From contig NZ_FOCJ01000001.1 in NCBI RefSeq assembly GCF_900110075.1, positions 620,001 to 684,000 of the forward strand: 64,000 nt of DNA, given 5' to 3'. The translations under genes were made by a program, and so were the position numbers. The stretch comes from Paenibacillus sp. OV219. Its GTDB lineage: Bacteria; Bacillota; Bacilli; Paenibacillales; Paenibacillaceae. Below are positions 10,634 to 18,462 of this stretch, piece by piece (position 1 is the first letter of the stretch; each line of letters starts with the position of its first letter). The notes beneath the pieces are model-generated. The model was not told the DNA's origin and made no database searches. It saw only the letters and a program-made list of their open reading frames with translations.

Positions 10634-10933
10634 GTGTCTGAAGTGAAAAGCATTTCCGTGCTGAAAGCGATTTATGGCACAGAAGTAGATTTGATTGGCG
10701 AAGAAGGGGCGGCAGAGCCGTTTCAAATCGTCGCTGAATTCCAGCTGGGTAATCACTCCTATGCCGGATTGCAGTCGCATGATATGCAGAAAGAAGATGA
10801 AGTCGCTTTCTTCCGAATTACGATTCAGGATGGCGCCGATCCGGAGCTGGAATCGATCGAGGATGACGAGGAATGGGAAGCCGTCGCTGAAGCATACGAT
10901 GATTTGATGTTCGCAGGCGATGAACAGCCTTGA
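10634..10933 (+). CDS. DUF1292 protein, copy 2
   Basis: A 99-residue acidic protein with the same organisation as the preceding gene: an N-terminal strand region, a central hydrophobic strand (HSYAGLQSHDM) and an acidic tail (SIEDDEEWEAVAEAYDDL) that aligns with TIEDEEEWNMVEETFNTL of copy 1. The GTG start has GAAGGGAGC 11 bases upstream. The pair most likely arose by duplication and has diverged strongly. Function unknown. Confidence 0.8.
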   Translation: MSEVKSISVLKAIYGTEVDLIGEEGAAEPFQIVAEFQLGNHSYAGLQSHDMQKEDEVAFFRITIQDGADPELESIEDDEEWEAVAEAYDDLMFAGDEQP

Positions 10934-11005
10934 TTAGCGATTCTCTTGCATTAAACCGGGGCGGATCCATAAAGTGAAAGCTCGGTTTTACTTATAGGAG
11001 TACGG

Positions 11006-11031
11006 AAGGGGCGGCTTATACCGCCCTTTTT
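11006..11031 (+). terminator. Rho-independent terminator
   Basis: GGGCGG and CCGCCC flank a six-base loop, with flanking A-T pairs and a run of Ts. It ends the alaS-ireB-ruvX-DUF1292 transcript before mltG. Confidence 0.85.
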
Positions 11032-11063
11032 CCGCGCTGATTCGGAAACGGAGGATACGTCGG

Positions 11064-12173
11064 TTGCACTCATCAGAAGAACAGTCAGCTCAATATCGCC
11101 CTGCAGGACCTAGGCGGGGACGCATAACTTTCTGGGTCATAACAACAATTATCGGCCTAATGGTTATTTCGGTAGGCAGTGTGTACTTGTATATTTGGAA
11201 CGGTTTACGACCTGCATCTTCCGGGGACGCCGTTCAAGTAGAACTCAAGAAGGGTGCTTCACCGTTCGAGTTCGCTGAAGTGCTTAAAGAGCAGGGCGTT
11301 ATTCGCAATGCATTTATTTTTAAATATTACTTACGCTATAAGCATGAAGGTCCGAAGTTCCAAGCGGGCGTTTATGAACTTAAGCCTGGCATGACGAAGG
11401 AAGAAATTATCGCTAAGCTCAATGCTGGCGAGACGAAAAAGGAAGAAACCATTCGCTTTACGATTCCGGAAGGCTTCACTGTAGAGCAGATTGCGGATAC
11501 GTTAAGTAAAGCGGGTTATGTCGATAAAGCAGCATTCATCGCACTTACTGATAAGGATCAAGTATGGAGCGATGTGGATGAAGTGAAGAATATACCGAAG
11601 GATGCTAAGCTGCGCCACCGGCTTGAAGGGTATCTGTTCCCGGAGACGTACGAGATGGTGAAGAGCAGTAAGCCTGAAGATATTATTACGCGCATGCTGC
11701 AGGAGCTCGATCATAAGCTCGATACGCTCCCTGACAATTGGGAAGAATCACTCACCGAGCATGATATTTCTATGCACGAAATGCTGACGATCGCTTCACT
11801 TGTGGAGCGGGAAGTGGTCATTGACGAAGAGCGTCCGATAGTGGCTGGTATTATCTATAACCGGCTGAAGAAAGGGATGCCGCTGCAGATCGACGCAACG
11901 GTGCAATACTTGCTTGATAAGCAGAAGGAGCGATTGCTTCTGACTGATCTGGATGTGGACAGCCCTTACAACACGTATAAGGTGAAAGGATTGCCGCCAG
12001 GTCCAATCGCATCGCCGAGCATCAAATCGATTGACGCAGCTCTGTTCCCGAAACAAACCGATTATTATTACTACGTGACGAAGAAAGATGGCAGTCATGA
12101 GCATCTCTTCGCCGAAACGCTTAAAGAGCATAATCGCAATATTGAGAAAAGCAATGAAACGGCAAAGCAATAG
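11064..12173 (+). CDS. mltG: Endolytic murein transglycosylase MltG
   Basis: A 369-residue YceG-like protein that cuts nascent glycan strands and so sets their length at the membrane. One transmembrane segment lies at residues 21-44, followed by a LysM-like subdomain (about 55-125) and the catalytic domain. The catalytic glutamate is E248 in TIASLVERE, and the family motif YNTYKVKGLPPGPIASPS is present. The TTG start is preceded by ACGGAGGAT. The gene corresponds to yrrL in Bacillus, also upstream of yrrN and yrrO. Confidence 0.94.
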   Translation: MHSSEEQSAQYRPAGPRRGRITFWVITTIIGLMVISVGSVYLYIWNGLRPASSGDAVQVELKKGASPFEFAEVLKEQGVIRNAFIFKYYLRYKHEGPKFQAGVYELKPGMTKEEIIAKLNAGETKKEETIRFTIPEGFTVEQIADTLSKAGYVDKAAFIALTDKDQVWSDVDEVKNIPKDAKLRHRLEGYLFPETYEMVKSSKPEDIITRMLQELDHKLDTLPDNWEESLTEHDISMHEMLTIASLVEREVVIDEERPIVAGIIYNRLKKGMPLQIDATVQYLLDKQKERLLLTDLDVDSPYNTYKVKGLPPGPIASPSIKSIDAALFPKQTDYYYYVTKKDGSHEHLFAETLKEHNRNIEKSNETAKQ

Positions 12174-12184
12174 GAGGACTTACC

Positions 12185-13132
12185 ATGGCAACAAAACCGG
12201 AGCTGCTCATTGATGCAGCATCCCTTGCCGACATGGAGCGGTTAATTACAGCGGGCGCGAATGCGATCGTTGTTGGTGAATCGCGCTATGGCATGCGGCT
12301 CCCGGGAGAATTTGATTTGGCGATGATTGCGGAAGCAGTGAATCTCGCGCATTCGCGAGGAGCCAATGTCTATGCAGCAGTGAATAACGTAATGGACAAC
12401 GCTACGGTCGATTCGCTTCCGGGCTACATTCGCGGCTTGGCAGAAGCTGGCGTACACGGAATTATTTTCGGAGATCCCGCTGTATTGATGATAGCGCGGA
12501 CGGAAGCGCCAGATATGAAATTGCACTGGAATGCAGAGATGACGTCGACAAACTATGCGACCGCCAATTATTGGGGCCGCCGAGGTGCGACAAGAGTGAT
12601 TCTCGCGCGTGAGCTGAATATGGATCAAGTACTTGATGTGAAGGCGAATACGGAGATGGAGGTTCAAGTTCAAGTCCATGGCTTGACGAATATCTATCAT
12701 TCCAAACGTCCGCTTGTGCACAATTACTTCGATCACCAGGCGAAGGATAGCGAAGTTCTACAAGATGTGCCCATTAATGGAACCATTGAGAATGGTTTGT
12801 ATTTGGTGGAAACCGAGCGTCCGGACGAACGCTACCCGATCTATGAGGATGCGAACGGTACGCACATTATGAGCTCCGACGATCTCTGCATGATCGAGAA
12901 CTTGCATGAGCTAATGGAAGTTAATATGGATAGCTTTCGGATCGAAGGCCTGCTAAAATCAATAGCATATAACGAAGCTGTCGTACGTGCATATCGCGCT
13001 GTTATTGATGCTTATTATGCGGATCCGGAAGGCTACGCATTTAATGAAGAATGGCTCGATTCCATCCGAGAATTGCAAGATCCGGCACGTGAATTGTCGT
13101 ACGGATTCTTCTATAAGGAACAGGTTTACTAA
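12185..13132 (+). CDS. trhP1: U32-family protein, tRNA hydroxylation subunit TrhP1 (YrrN-like)
   Basis: A 315-residue peptidase U32-like TIM-barrel protein. In B. subtilis the pair YrrN/YrrO (TrhP) is needed for prephenate-dependent formation of 5-hydroxyuridine at tRNA position 34. Motifs include GANAIVVGESRYGMRLPG, a VQVHGLTNI stretch where active U32 members have HGAMC, and SFRIEGLLKS near the end. The cysteine cluster of the longer partner is absent here, as in YrrN. It begins 11 bases after mltG and is followed directly by the second subunit. The old peptidase label is probably wrong. Confidence 0.85.
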   Translation: MATKPELLIDAASLADMERLITAGANAIVVGESRYGMRLPGEFDLAMIAEAVNLAHSRGANVYAAVNNVMDNATVDSLPGYIRGLAEAGVHGIIFGDPAVLMIARTEAPDMKLHWNAEMTSTNYATANYWGRRGATRVILARELNMDQVLDVKANTEMEVQVQVHGLTNIYHSKRPLVHNYFDHQAKDSEVLQDVPINGTIENGLYLVETERPDERYPIYEDANGTHIMSSDDLCMIENLHELMEVNMDSFRIEGLLKSIAYNEAVVRAYRAVIDAYYADPEGYAFNEEWLDSIRELQDPARELSYGFFYKEQVY

Positions 13133-13162
13133 TTGTCACCGAAGGAAGTGGAGGTGAAGCTG

Positions 13163-14419
13163 GTGACTTCAACAACGAAAGTATCTCCCCGTTACACGGG
13201 AAAAAGAAACCGACTGGATAAGCCGGAGCTGCTGGCACCTGCTGGAAATTTAGAAAAATTAAAATTTGCCGTTCATTATGGAGCGGATGCGGTTTATATC
13301 GGCGGGCAGAAGTACGGTCTGCGTTCCAATGCCGATAACTTCAGCTTCGCTGAGATGAAGGAAGGCGTAGAGTTTGCGGAGAAATACGGCGCTAAAGTAT
13401 TCGTCGCAACGAACATCTATGCTCACAATGAGGATATCGCGGGGCTTGAAGAATACTTGCGCGAGCTAGAGAATGCTGGCATCGCGGCGATTATTGCTGC
13501 AGATCCGATTATCATCGAAACGGCGCAGCGCGTAGCGCCTAAGATGGAAGTTCACCTTAGCACACAGCAATCGACGATGAACTGGCAAGCGGTCAAGTTC
13601 TGGAAGGACGAAGGCCTACCGCGTGTCGTATTGGCGCGTGAAGTGAGCTTGGAAGAAATTCAAGAAATTAAAGAACACGTCAATATTGAGATCGAAGCGT
13701 TCATTCATGGCGCAATGTGCTCTTCCTACTCTGGACGCTGCGTATTGTCGAACCATTTTACAGATCGTGACTCAAATCGTGGGGGCTGCTGCCAGTCGTG
13801 CCGTTGGAAGTACGATATTTACGAGGATGACCTTCAAATGGTCGGCATGGACGCAGATAAATTCACGATGGGATCCAAGGATCTCTGTATGCTTGAGAGC
13901 ATCCCGGATCTGATTGATGTTGGTGTGGACAGCTTCAAGATTGAAGGCCGAATGAAGAGTCTTCATTATGTAGCGACAGTTGTCAATGCATATCGTCAAG
14001 CTATTGATTCGTATATGGCTGATCCAGAGAACTATGTGCTGAAGCAAGTATGGCTGGATGATATTCAGAAGGCGGCTAACCGTCCGGTGAATACCGGCTT
14101 CTTCTACGATACGCCAGGTGCAGAAGATCATATTTATGTACCAGAAGATAAGGCTACGCCTTATGACTTCGCAGGCGTTGTTATCTCGTACGATGAGTCG
14201 ACAGGTCATGCGGTTATTCAGCAGCGTAACCATTTCAAGCCTGGTCAAGAGGTAGAATTCTTCGGTCCGAACGGGACGTTCTTTAAGCAGGTAGTCGGCG
14301 AAATTAAAGACGAGAGCGGTAATGTACTTGACGCAGCAAGACATCCGTTACAATATATCGTCATGAAGACCGAACAACCGGTTAAGCCTATGGACATGAT
14401 GCGGAAGAAAGTGCGTTAA
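13163..14419 (+). CDS. trhP2: U32-family protein, tRNA hydroxylation subunit TrhP2 (YrrO-like)
   Basis: A 418-residue U32 protein with the signature EAFIHGAMCSSYSGRC and further cysteines in NRGGCCQSCRW, likely Fe-S or metal ligands in this family. The C-terminal third (from about residue 330) carries a small beta-barrel extension. The GTG at 13163 is chosen because GGAGGTG lies seven bases upstream; a TTG at 13133 would add ten residues not typical of the family. With the preceding gene it forms the TrhP pair. The methyltransferase gene trmR (yrrM), which lies between mltG and yrrN in B. subtilis, is missing here. Confidence 0.87.
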   Translation: MTSTTKVSPRYTGKRNRLDKPELLAPAGNLEKLKFAVHYGADAVYIGGQKYGLRSNADNFSFAEMKEGVEFAEKYGAKVFVATNIYAHNEDIAGLEEYLRELENAGIAAIIAADPIIIETAQRVAPKMEVHLSTQQSTMNWQAVKFWKDEGLPRVVLAREVSLEEIQEIKEHVNIEIEAFIHGAMCSSYSGRCVLSNHFTDRDSNRGGCCQSCRWKYDIYEDDLQMVGMDADKFTMGSKDLCMLESIPDLIDVGVDSFKIEGRMKSLHYVATVVNAYRQAIDSYMADPENYVLKQVWLDDIQKAANRPVNTGFFYDTPGAEDHIYVPEDKATPYDFAGVVISYDESTGHAVIQQRNHFKPGQEVEFFGPNGTFFKQVVGEIKDESGNVLDAARHPLQYIVMKTEQPVKPMDMMRKKVR

Positions 14420-14447
14420 TGTACACCATAAGTCTAATGACCTGATT

Positions 14448-14483
14448 TAATCCTAACTGAGTAATCAGTTAGGATTATTTTTT
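14448..14483 (+). terminator. Rho-independent terminator of the mltG-trhP operon
   Basis: A 13-base-pair perfect stem (TAATCCTAACTGA with TCAGTTAGGATTA) around a GTAA loop is followed by six Ts. Confidence 0.92.
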
Positions 14484-14505
14484 ATGAAGATTTTTAAAGA
14501 AATGC

Positions 14506-14533
14506 TAACATCTTGGAGATCAGTTGCCGATAT
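14506..14533 (+). promoter_or_regulatory. Candidate sigma-D promoter of the chemoreceptor gene
   Basis: TAAC at 14506-14509 and GCCGATAT at 14526-14533 are separated by 16 bases. The B. subtilis sigma-D consensus is TAAA-N15-GCCGATAA, so both boxes differ by one base and the spacer by one. Chemoreceptor genes are classic sigma-D targets. Confidence 0.65.
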
Positions 14534-14643
14534 TAACGATACTATTGTTTAAGTAAAAATAGACAAAAATGGCGAAATATCCGCAGAATTGGTGGTGTCG
14601 GGCAGTGAAGTTGAAATTCAAGATGAACGCGAACAAGGAAAAA

Positions 14644-16782
14644 ATGAAAACGCAATCAGAAGGTGAAAAACGGACTCCGAATGTCAAAGATCTGTACAGT
14701 AGCTCTGTGAACGGAATTAAGAATGTGAAGATGACGAACCCGATCAAATCGGTCGGCCTCATGCTCTTCTTAATTATTTTCAGTGCAATTCTAGTGTGCG
14801 TTCTTGTGGTTGGATTATTCTCCTATTCGACATCCAAGAGCATCATTAAGGATAAGGTAACTGAATCGAGCGCCGTGGCCATTGAGCAGTCGTCGGGTAA
14901 GCTCGACATGATGTTCAAGAACTACGAAGCGCTTTCCATGCAGATATTGCTCGATAAGACGGTTCAAGATAATTTGAGCGCTTTGGATGTTGTGTCAGAC
15001 GATTATGAGAAATTCGATACGATGAAGAAGCTTAGCGATTCGTTGCAGTCTTATATTCTTGGTAACCAATCCATTCTTGGCGCAGCGATTATCCCGATTA
15101 AGGGAGATGTGACTTCTGTCTCGACAGGCTCTTCTGCCATGTCGACGGAGCTCGCTCAGAAGTCGGATTGGATGAAGAAGGTTGTGGAAGGCAAAGGTCG
15201 TCTTGTATGGCTTCCAGCACAAGCTAAAGGATACAGAGGCGATGTACCAGAGGCAACTTTTGCAATGGGCCGCGTGATGAAGAACACGGTTACGAATGAA
15301 GGCAATTTTGTTATGATTATTGAGATTTACTTGAGAGAGCTTAGCGAAGTGCTTTCAAGTGTGAAGCTAGGTGACGACAGTAGCATTACCATTGTTGATA
15401 GTGCTGGTAACTACGTACTTCCAAGCAATCCTTCAAGCAAGCCTGAAGATATCGGAAAGCCTTCGCCAATTGCACTTCCGAAGGAAGGCAAAGCTGCAAA
15501 GAGCGGCTCGAAGACAGCGACAGACGCAAACGGCAAAGAAGTGCTTGCGATCTACAATCAGTTTGAGAATGTGGACTGGAAGCTCGTTGGATCGGTACCG
15601 GTAGATGAGCTGGTGAAGGACGCTAAACAGATTTTGAATACGACGTGGATCATCGCAGGTATTGCAGCGTTGCTAGCCATTGGTATCGGCTTACTTGTTA
15701 TCCGGATGGTTGCGATTCCACTCGTGAGATTGCGTAACCTGATGAATGAAGGCGAGCGCGGTAACCTGACTGTCCGTTCTACGATCAACAAGAAAGATGA
15801 GATCGGTCAGCTCGCGCAAAGCTTTAACCAGATGATGTCTCAGATTACAACGCTTGTAAATCAGTCGAATCAATCAGCACAGGACGTACTAGTTACTGCT
15901 GGAGAATTGTCCGACGCATCGAAGAAGACTGCAATTTCGGCACGTGAAATCGCGGTTGCGACCGAAGAGATAGCGAACGGCGCTTCGAGCTTGGCGACTG
16001 AAGCCGAGAAGGGCAGTGACCTGACCGGCGAGATCGGCGAACAGATGCAGCAGGTCATGATGTCGAACCAAGAGATGGGCGTTGCAGCATCTGAAGTAGA
16101 GAAAGCAAGCCGTCAAGGTACTTCGTATATGAACAGCCTCATCGAGAAGACGGGTATGACTGAAGAGATGACGCGCTCCATGGTGGAGAAGGTTGACCGC
16201 CTGAAAGAAAGCACGCGTTCCATTCGTAAAATTCTCGATGTGCTCAATAACATGACGAAGCAGACGAATATTCTTTCCTTGAATGCGACGATTGAAGCTG
16301 CTCGTGCTGGCGCAGCCGGCAAAGGCTTCATGGTCGTAGCGGATGAGATTCGCAAGTTGGCGGATCAATCCCGTCAATCTATTGATGTTGTTGGTCAAAT
16401 TACAGAGACCATCCAGAAAGAAATCGACGAGACCGTAAACGTATTGTCGACGGCTTATCCGATCTTCCAGGAACAAATTCAATCCGTAAAAGAAGCAAAC
16501 CAAATCTTCTTAACCGTACAAGGCCAAATGGGTGATTTCGTTGGTCGCCTCGGTACAGTAACGGAGTCGATCAGCAAGCTGGAACGTTCGCAGGTTGTAT
16601 TGTCTGAAGCAATGAGCAATGTTAGCGCGGTAGCCGAGGAGTCTTCTGCTACTTCGGAAGAGGTTGCATCCCTAAGCACCGAGCAGAACAGCATCAGTGA
16701 AGGACTTGTTCGTCTGTCCGATAAGCTTGAAACCGTATCTTCGGGTCTCAAAGAAACGCTTGCCCGTTTCCGTACGGAATAG
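14644..16782 (+). CDS. Methyl-accepting chemotaxis protein
   Basis: A membrane chemoreceptor of about 712 residues. From this start, one transmembrane segment lies near residues 38-60, a periplasmic-side sensor of about 270 residues in the dCache range follows, then a second segment ([22 protein letters not shown]), a HAMP domain and a long cytoplasmic signalling helix with the tip [15 protein letters not shown]. Several in-frame starts exist (14569, 14605, 14623, 14644); 14644 is preferred because AAGGA lies just upstream. No che genes adjoin it, so it is an orphan receptor for kinases elsewhere. The ligand is unknown. Confidence 0.9.
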   Translation: MKTQSEGEKRTPNVKDLYSSSVNGIKNVKMTNPIKSVGLMLFLIIFSAILVCVLVVGLFSYSTSKSIIKDKVTESSAVAIEQSSGKLDMMFKNYEALSMQILLDKTVQDNLSALDVVSDDYEKFDTMKKLSDSLQSYILGNQSILGAAIIPIKGDVTSVSTGSSAMSTELAQKSDWMKKVVEGKGRLVWLPAQAKGYRGDVPEATFAMGRVMKNTVTNEGNFVMIIEIYLRELSEVLSSVKLGDDSSITIVDSAGNYVLPSNPSSKPEDIGKPSPIALPKEGKAAKSGSKTATDANGKEVLAIYNQFENVDWKLVGSVPVDELVKDAKQILNTTWIIAGIAALLAIGIGLLVIRMVAIPLVRLRNLMNEGERGNLTVRSTINKKDEIGQLAQSFNQMMSQITTLVNQSNQSAQDVLVTAGELSDASKKTAISAREIAVATEEIANGASSLATEAEKGSDLTGEIGEQMQQVMMSNQEMGVAASEVEKASRQGTSYMNSLIEKTGMTEEMTRSMVEKVDRLKESTRSIRKILDVLNNMTKQTNILSLNATIEAARAGAAGKGFMVVADEIRKLADQSRQSIDVVGQITETIQKEIDETVNVLSTAYPIFQEQIQSVKEANQIFLTVQGQMGDFVGRLGTVTESISKLERSQVVLSEAMSNVSAVAEESSATSEEVASLSTEQNSISEGLVRLSDKLETVSSGLKETLARFRTE

Positions 16783-16793
16783 TATTAGACAGA

Positions 16794-16824
16794 AGACCGG
16801 CGCCCCCTCGGGCGCCGGTCTTTG
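16794..16824 (+). terminator. Terminator of the chemoreceptor gene
   Basis: An 11-base-pair stem (AGACCGGCGCC with GGCGCCGGTCT) is followed by a short T run. The weak tail makes this a moderate terminator. Confidence 0.7.
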
Positions 16825-16831
16825 TATATAC

Positions 16832-16859
16832 AAAAAGGCGAGGAGCTAAGCTCCTCGCC
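16832..16859 (-). terminator. Terminator of the merR-yugP operon
   Basis: On the minus strand GGCGAGGAGC pairs with GCTCCTCGCC around a three-base loop and is followed by five Ts. It lies 21 bases after the yugP-like stop codon. Confidence 0.85.
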
Positions 16860-16880
16860 CTTCATTCATACACATGTTAA

Positions 16881-17564
16881 TTAATCGCGATCCGATTGCG
16901 TAAAGATAAGAATGTACTTTAGCAATTCAAGCAGTGAGATAAGCGCTGCGGCGACGTACGTGAGCGCTGCGGCATTCAATACTTTGGCAACGCCGCGTTC
17001 TTCATCGTTCGTAATAAATCCTTCAGAGACCATGATTTCACGTGCCCGGTTGCTGGCATTGAACTCGACCGGCAATGTAACGAGCTGGAATGCGACTGCG
17101 CAAGAGAAGAAGATAATGCCTAACCCGATGAGGCCTGTCGCATGGAACAGGAAGCCTGCAAGCAGCAAGAAAGGCGCTGCACCGGATGCGATATTCACGA
17201 CCGGGAAGATCTTATGGCGAACAACGAGCATCGGGTAATGGACGCTATGCTGAATCGCATGACCAACCTCGTGACACGCCACAGAAACGGCCGAGATTGA
17301 ATTCTCGTAATAAACGTGTTCTGACAGTCTGACGACGCGGTGGATCGGGTCGTAGTGGTCGGAGAGCGTGCCAGGGACCGGCTCAATCGGCACATCATGC
17401 AGACCGTTGCGGTCGAGCATCATCCGTGCTGCCTGGTAGCCTGTAAGCCCGCTCGCTGTATGAACTTCAGACCAGCGGTTGAATGTACCACGAACGCGGA
17501 ACTGGGCCCAGAGCGACAATAGGAATGCAGGTAAGATTAGAATATCCAGCGGGTGAAAAAACAT
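16881..17564 (-). CDS. Neutral zinc metallopeptidase, YugP family
   Basis: A 227-residue membrane-embedded peptidase of the DUF2268/YugP-type zinc family. The metal-binding motif HEVGH is at residues 98-102, with about three to four hydrophobic segments (residues 4-22, 117-165 and 200-222). The distal part contains PVEFNASNRA, conserved in YugP. The ATG at 17564 is chosen because GGAGGG lies just before it; a TTG further upstream would lie inside this ribosome site. It is cotranscribed with the MerR regulator 27 bases upstream. The substrate is unknown. Confidence 0.87.
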   Translation of the reverse strand: MFFHPLDILILPAFLLSLWAQFRVRGTFNRWSEVHTASGLTGYQAARMMLDRNGLHDVPIEPVPGTLSDHYDPIHRVVRLSEHVYYENSISAVSVACHEVGHAIQHSVHYPMLVVRHKIFPVVNIASGAAPFLLLAGFLFHATGLIGLGIIFFSCAVAFQLVTLPVEFNASNRAREIMVSEGFITNDEERGVAKVLNAAALTYVAAALISLLELLKYILIFTQSDRD

Positions 17565-17590
17565 CGTTGTTCCCTCCAATTAAATAAATG

Positions 17591-18037
17591 CTACATAATA
17601 CCGCCCTTATTAAGCAGAAGCATGAGTGCTTCGACGCAAGCTGCCGTTTGAGGTACAAGACGTTTGAAGACCTGCTTGGCCTGCTGCGGCTTCAATTGAC
17701 TGAGCACAGGTTCAATCTCCTGCACCTCGCGCTGCAGCTGCTCGAGATGAAGCTGCAAGTCCATCAGCTTGTCGGATACTTGCTCCTCTGATGAAACTTT
17801 ACGCCAGATCGCCATACTCGCTTTAATTTCGTCGAGCGATAATTTGTCTTTCTTCAATTGATCAATACGTTTGAGCCGATGCAAAGTTTCATCATTATAG
17901 AGACGATAATTTTTGGCGGAACGGCGTTCCGGCTCGATCAGTCCGAGCGACGTGTAGAAATCAATTGTACGGGGACTTACACCAGCCATTTTGGATAATT
18001 CACCAATCCGGTATAACGGCAATGACAAATCGGACAT
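17591..18037 (-). CDS. MerR-family transcriptional regulator
   Basis: A 148-residue regulator with an N-terminal winged HTH (YRIGELSKMAGVSPRTIDFYTSLGL at about residues 8-32) and a coiled-coil dimer helix (about 75-115). The effector part is short and has one cysteine (in TAACVEALM), so it does not look like a metal sensor with a paired-cysteine site. The ATG at 18037 has AGAGGTG upstream. Being first in an operon with the YugP-type peptidase suggests it controls that gene, but no operator could be assigned. Confidence 0.85.
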   Translation of the reverse strand: MSDLSLPLYRIGELSKMAGVSPRTIDFYTSLGLIEPERRSAKNYRLYNDETLHRLKRIDQLKKDKLSLDEIKASMAIWRKVSSEEQVSDKLMDLQLHLEQLQREVQEIEPVLSQLKPQQAKQVFKRLVPQTAACVEALMLLLNKGGIM

Positions 18038-18199
18038 TGGAATCACCTCTTTCATTTCATCAGTATGTACCGCATAAGCTTCTAGTTCCTATGATACAGA
18101 AAGTTGAACCATACAGTCAAACGTAATGCTTTGGTGAATTTTCCATGTAGGAAACCTAACATCGAATCGGCGGATGTCCATATGAGGGGGTGATAGGAG

Positions 18200-18235
18200 A
18201 TGATGGGAGCAAAATTAGAGGTATTAGAAGGTTGA
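18200..18235 (+). CDS. Possible 11-residue peptide upstream of amtB
   Basis: An ATG-ATG start preceded by GGGGGTG seven bases upstream opens an 11-codon frame that ends at TGA. It lies in the otherwise empty divergent region. The Shine-Dalgarno is good, but the frame is too short for coding statistics, and no promoter was recognised before it. Confidence 0.15.
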   Translation: MMGAKLEVLEG

Positions 18236-18303
18236 GTGAAAGGTGCGATACAGCTCTAAATGCGAAGGATTTTCCATTGGGACGGGTGTTTTGACATGGA
18301 ATT

Positions 18304-18320
18304 CGTTAAAAAACTTAACA
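18304..18320 (+). promoter_or_regulatory. GlnR/TnrA box, upstream site
   Basis: CGTTA-N7-TAACA matches the GlnR/TnrA consensus TGTNA-N7-TNACA with one change in the first base. Its centre lies about 100 bases before the expected amtB transcription start. The right half site also forms the left arm of the adjacent hairpin. Confidence 0.6.
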
Positions 18321-18358
18321 TTCGATTCGTTTGGAGAGACGAATGTTAGATTTTTTTT
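18316..18358 (+). terminator. Hairpin with T run between merR and amtB
   Basis: TAACATTCG at 18316-18324 pairs with CGAATGTTA at 18340-18348 over a 15-base loop, followed by eight Ts at 18351-18358. It has terminator form but no clear plus-strand gene before it. It could insulate the amtB promoter or end a short transcript. Confidence 0.5.
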
Positions 18359-18378
18359 AGTAAATTAGGAAAAATGTA

Positions 18379-18407
18379 TTGTCAAAATGAATACTCCAAC
18401 CTATAAT
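18379..18407 (+). promoter_or_regulatory. Sigma-A promoter of amtB
   Basis: TTGTCA (18379-18384) and TATAAT (18402-18407) are spaced by 17 bases, close to the ideal. Transcription would begin near 18414, about 50 bases before the amtB start codon. GlnR boxes lie on both sides. Confidence 0.85.
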
Positions 18408-18428
18408 GACATTAAGTCTTTCTTATCA

Positions 18429-18445
18429 TGTCAAGAAACATAACA
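18429..18445 (+). promoter_or_regulatory. GlnR/TnrA box, downstream site
   Basis: TGTCA-N7-TAACA is a perfect match to TGTNA-N7-TNACA. It sits between the expected transcription start and the ribosome-binding site, where a bound repressor would block transcription. Confidence 0.78.
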
Positions 18446-18462
18446 TTAGGGAGTGGTCGTTC

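Noticed and set aside
16881-17238. Plus-strand frames opposite the YugP-type gene
   Set aside because: The minus-strand gene has HEVGH, a ribosome site and a terminator; the plus-strand frames have none.
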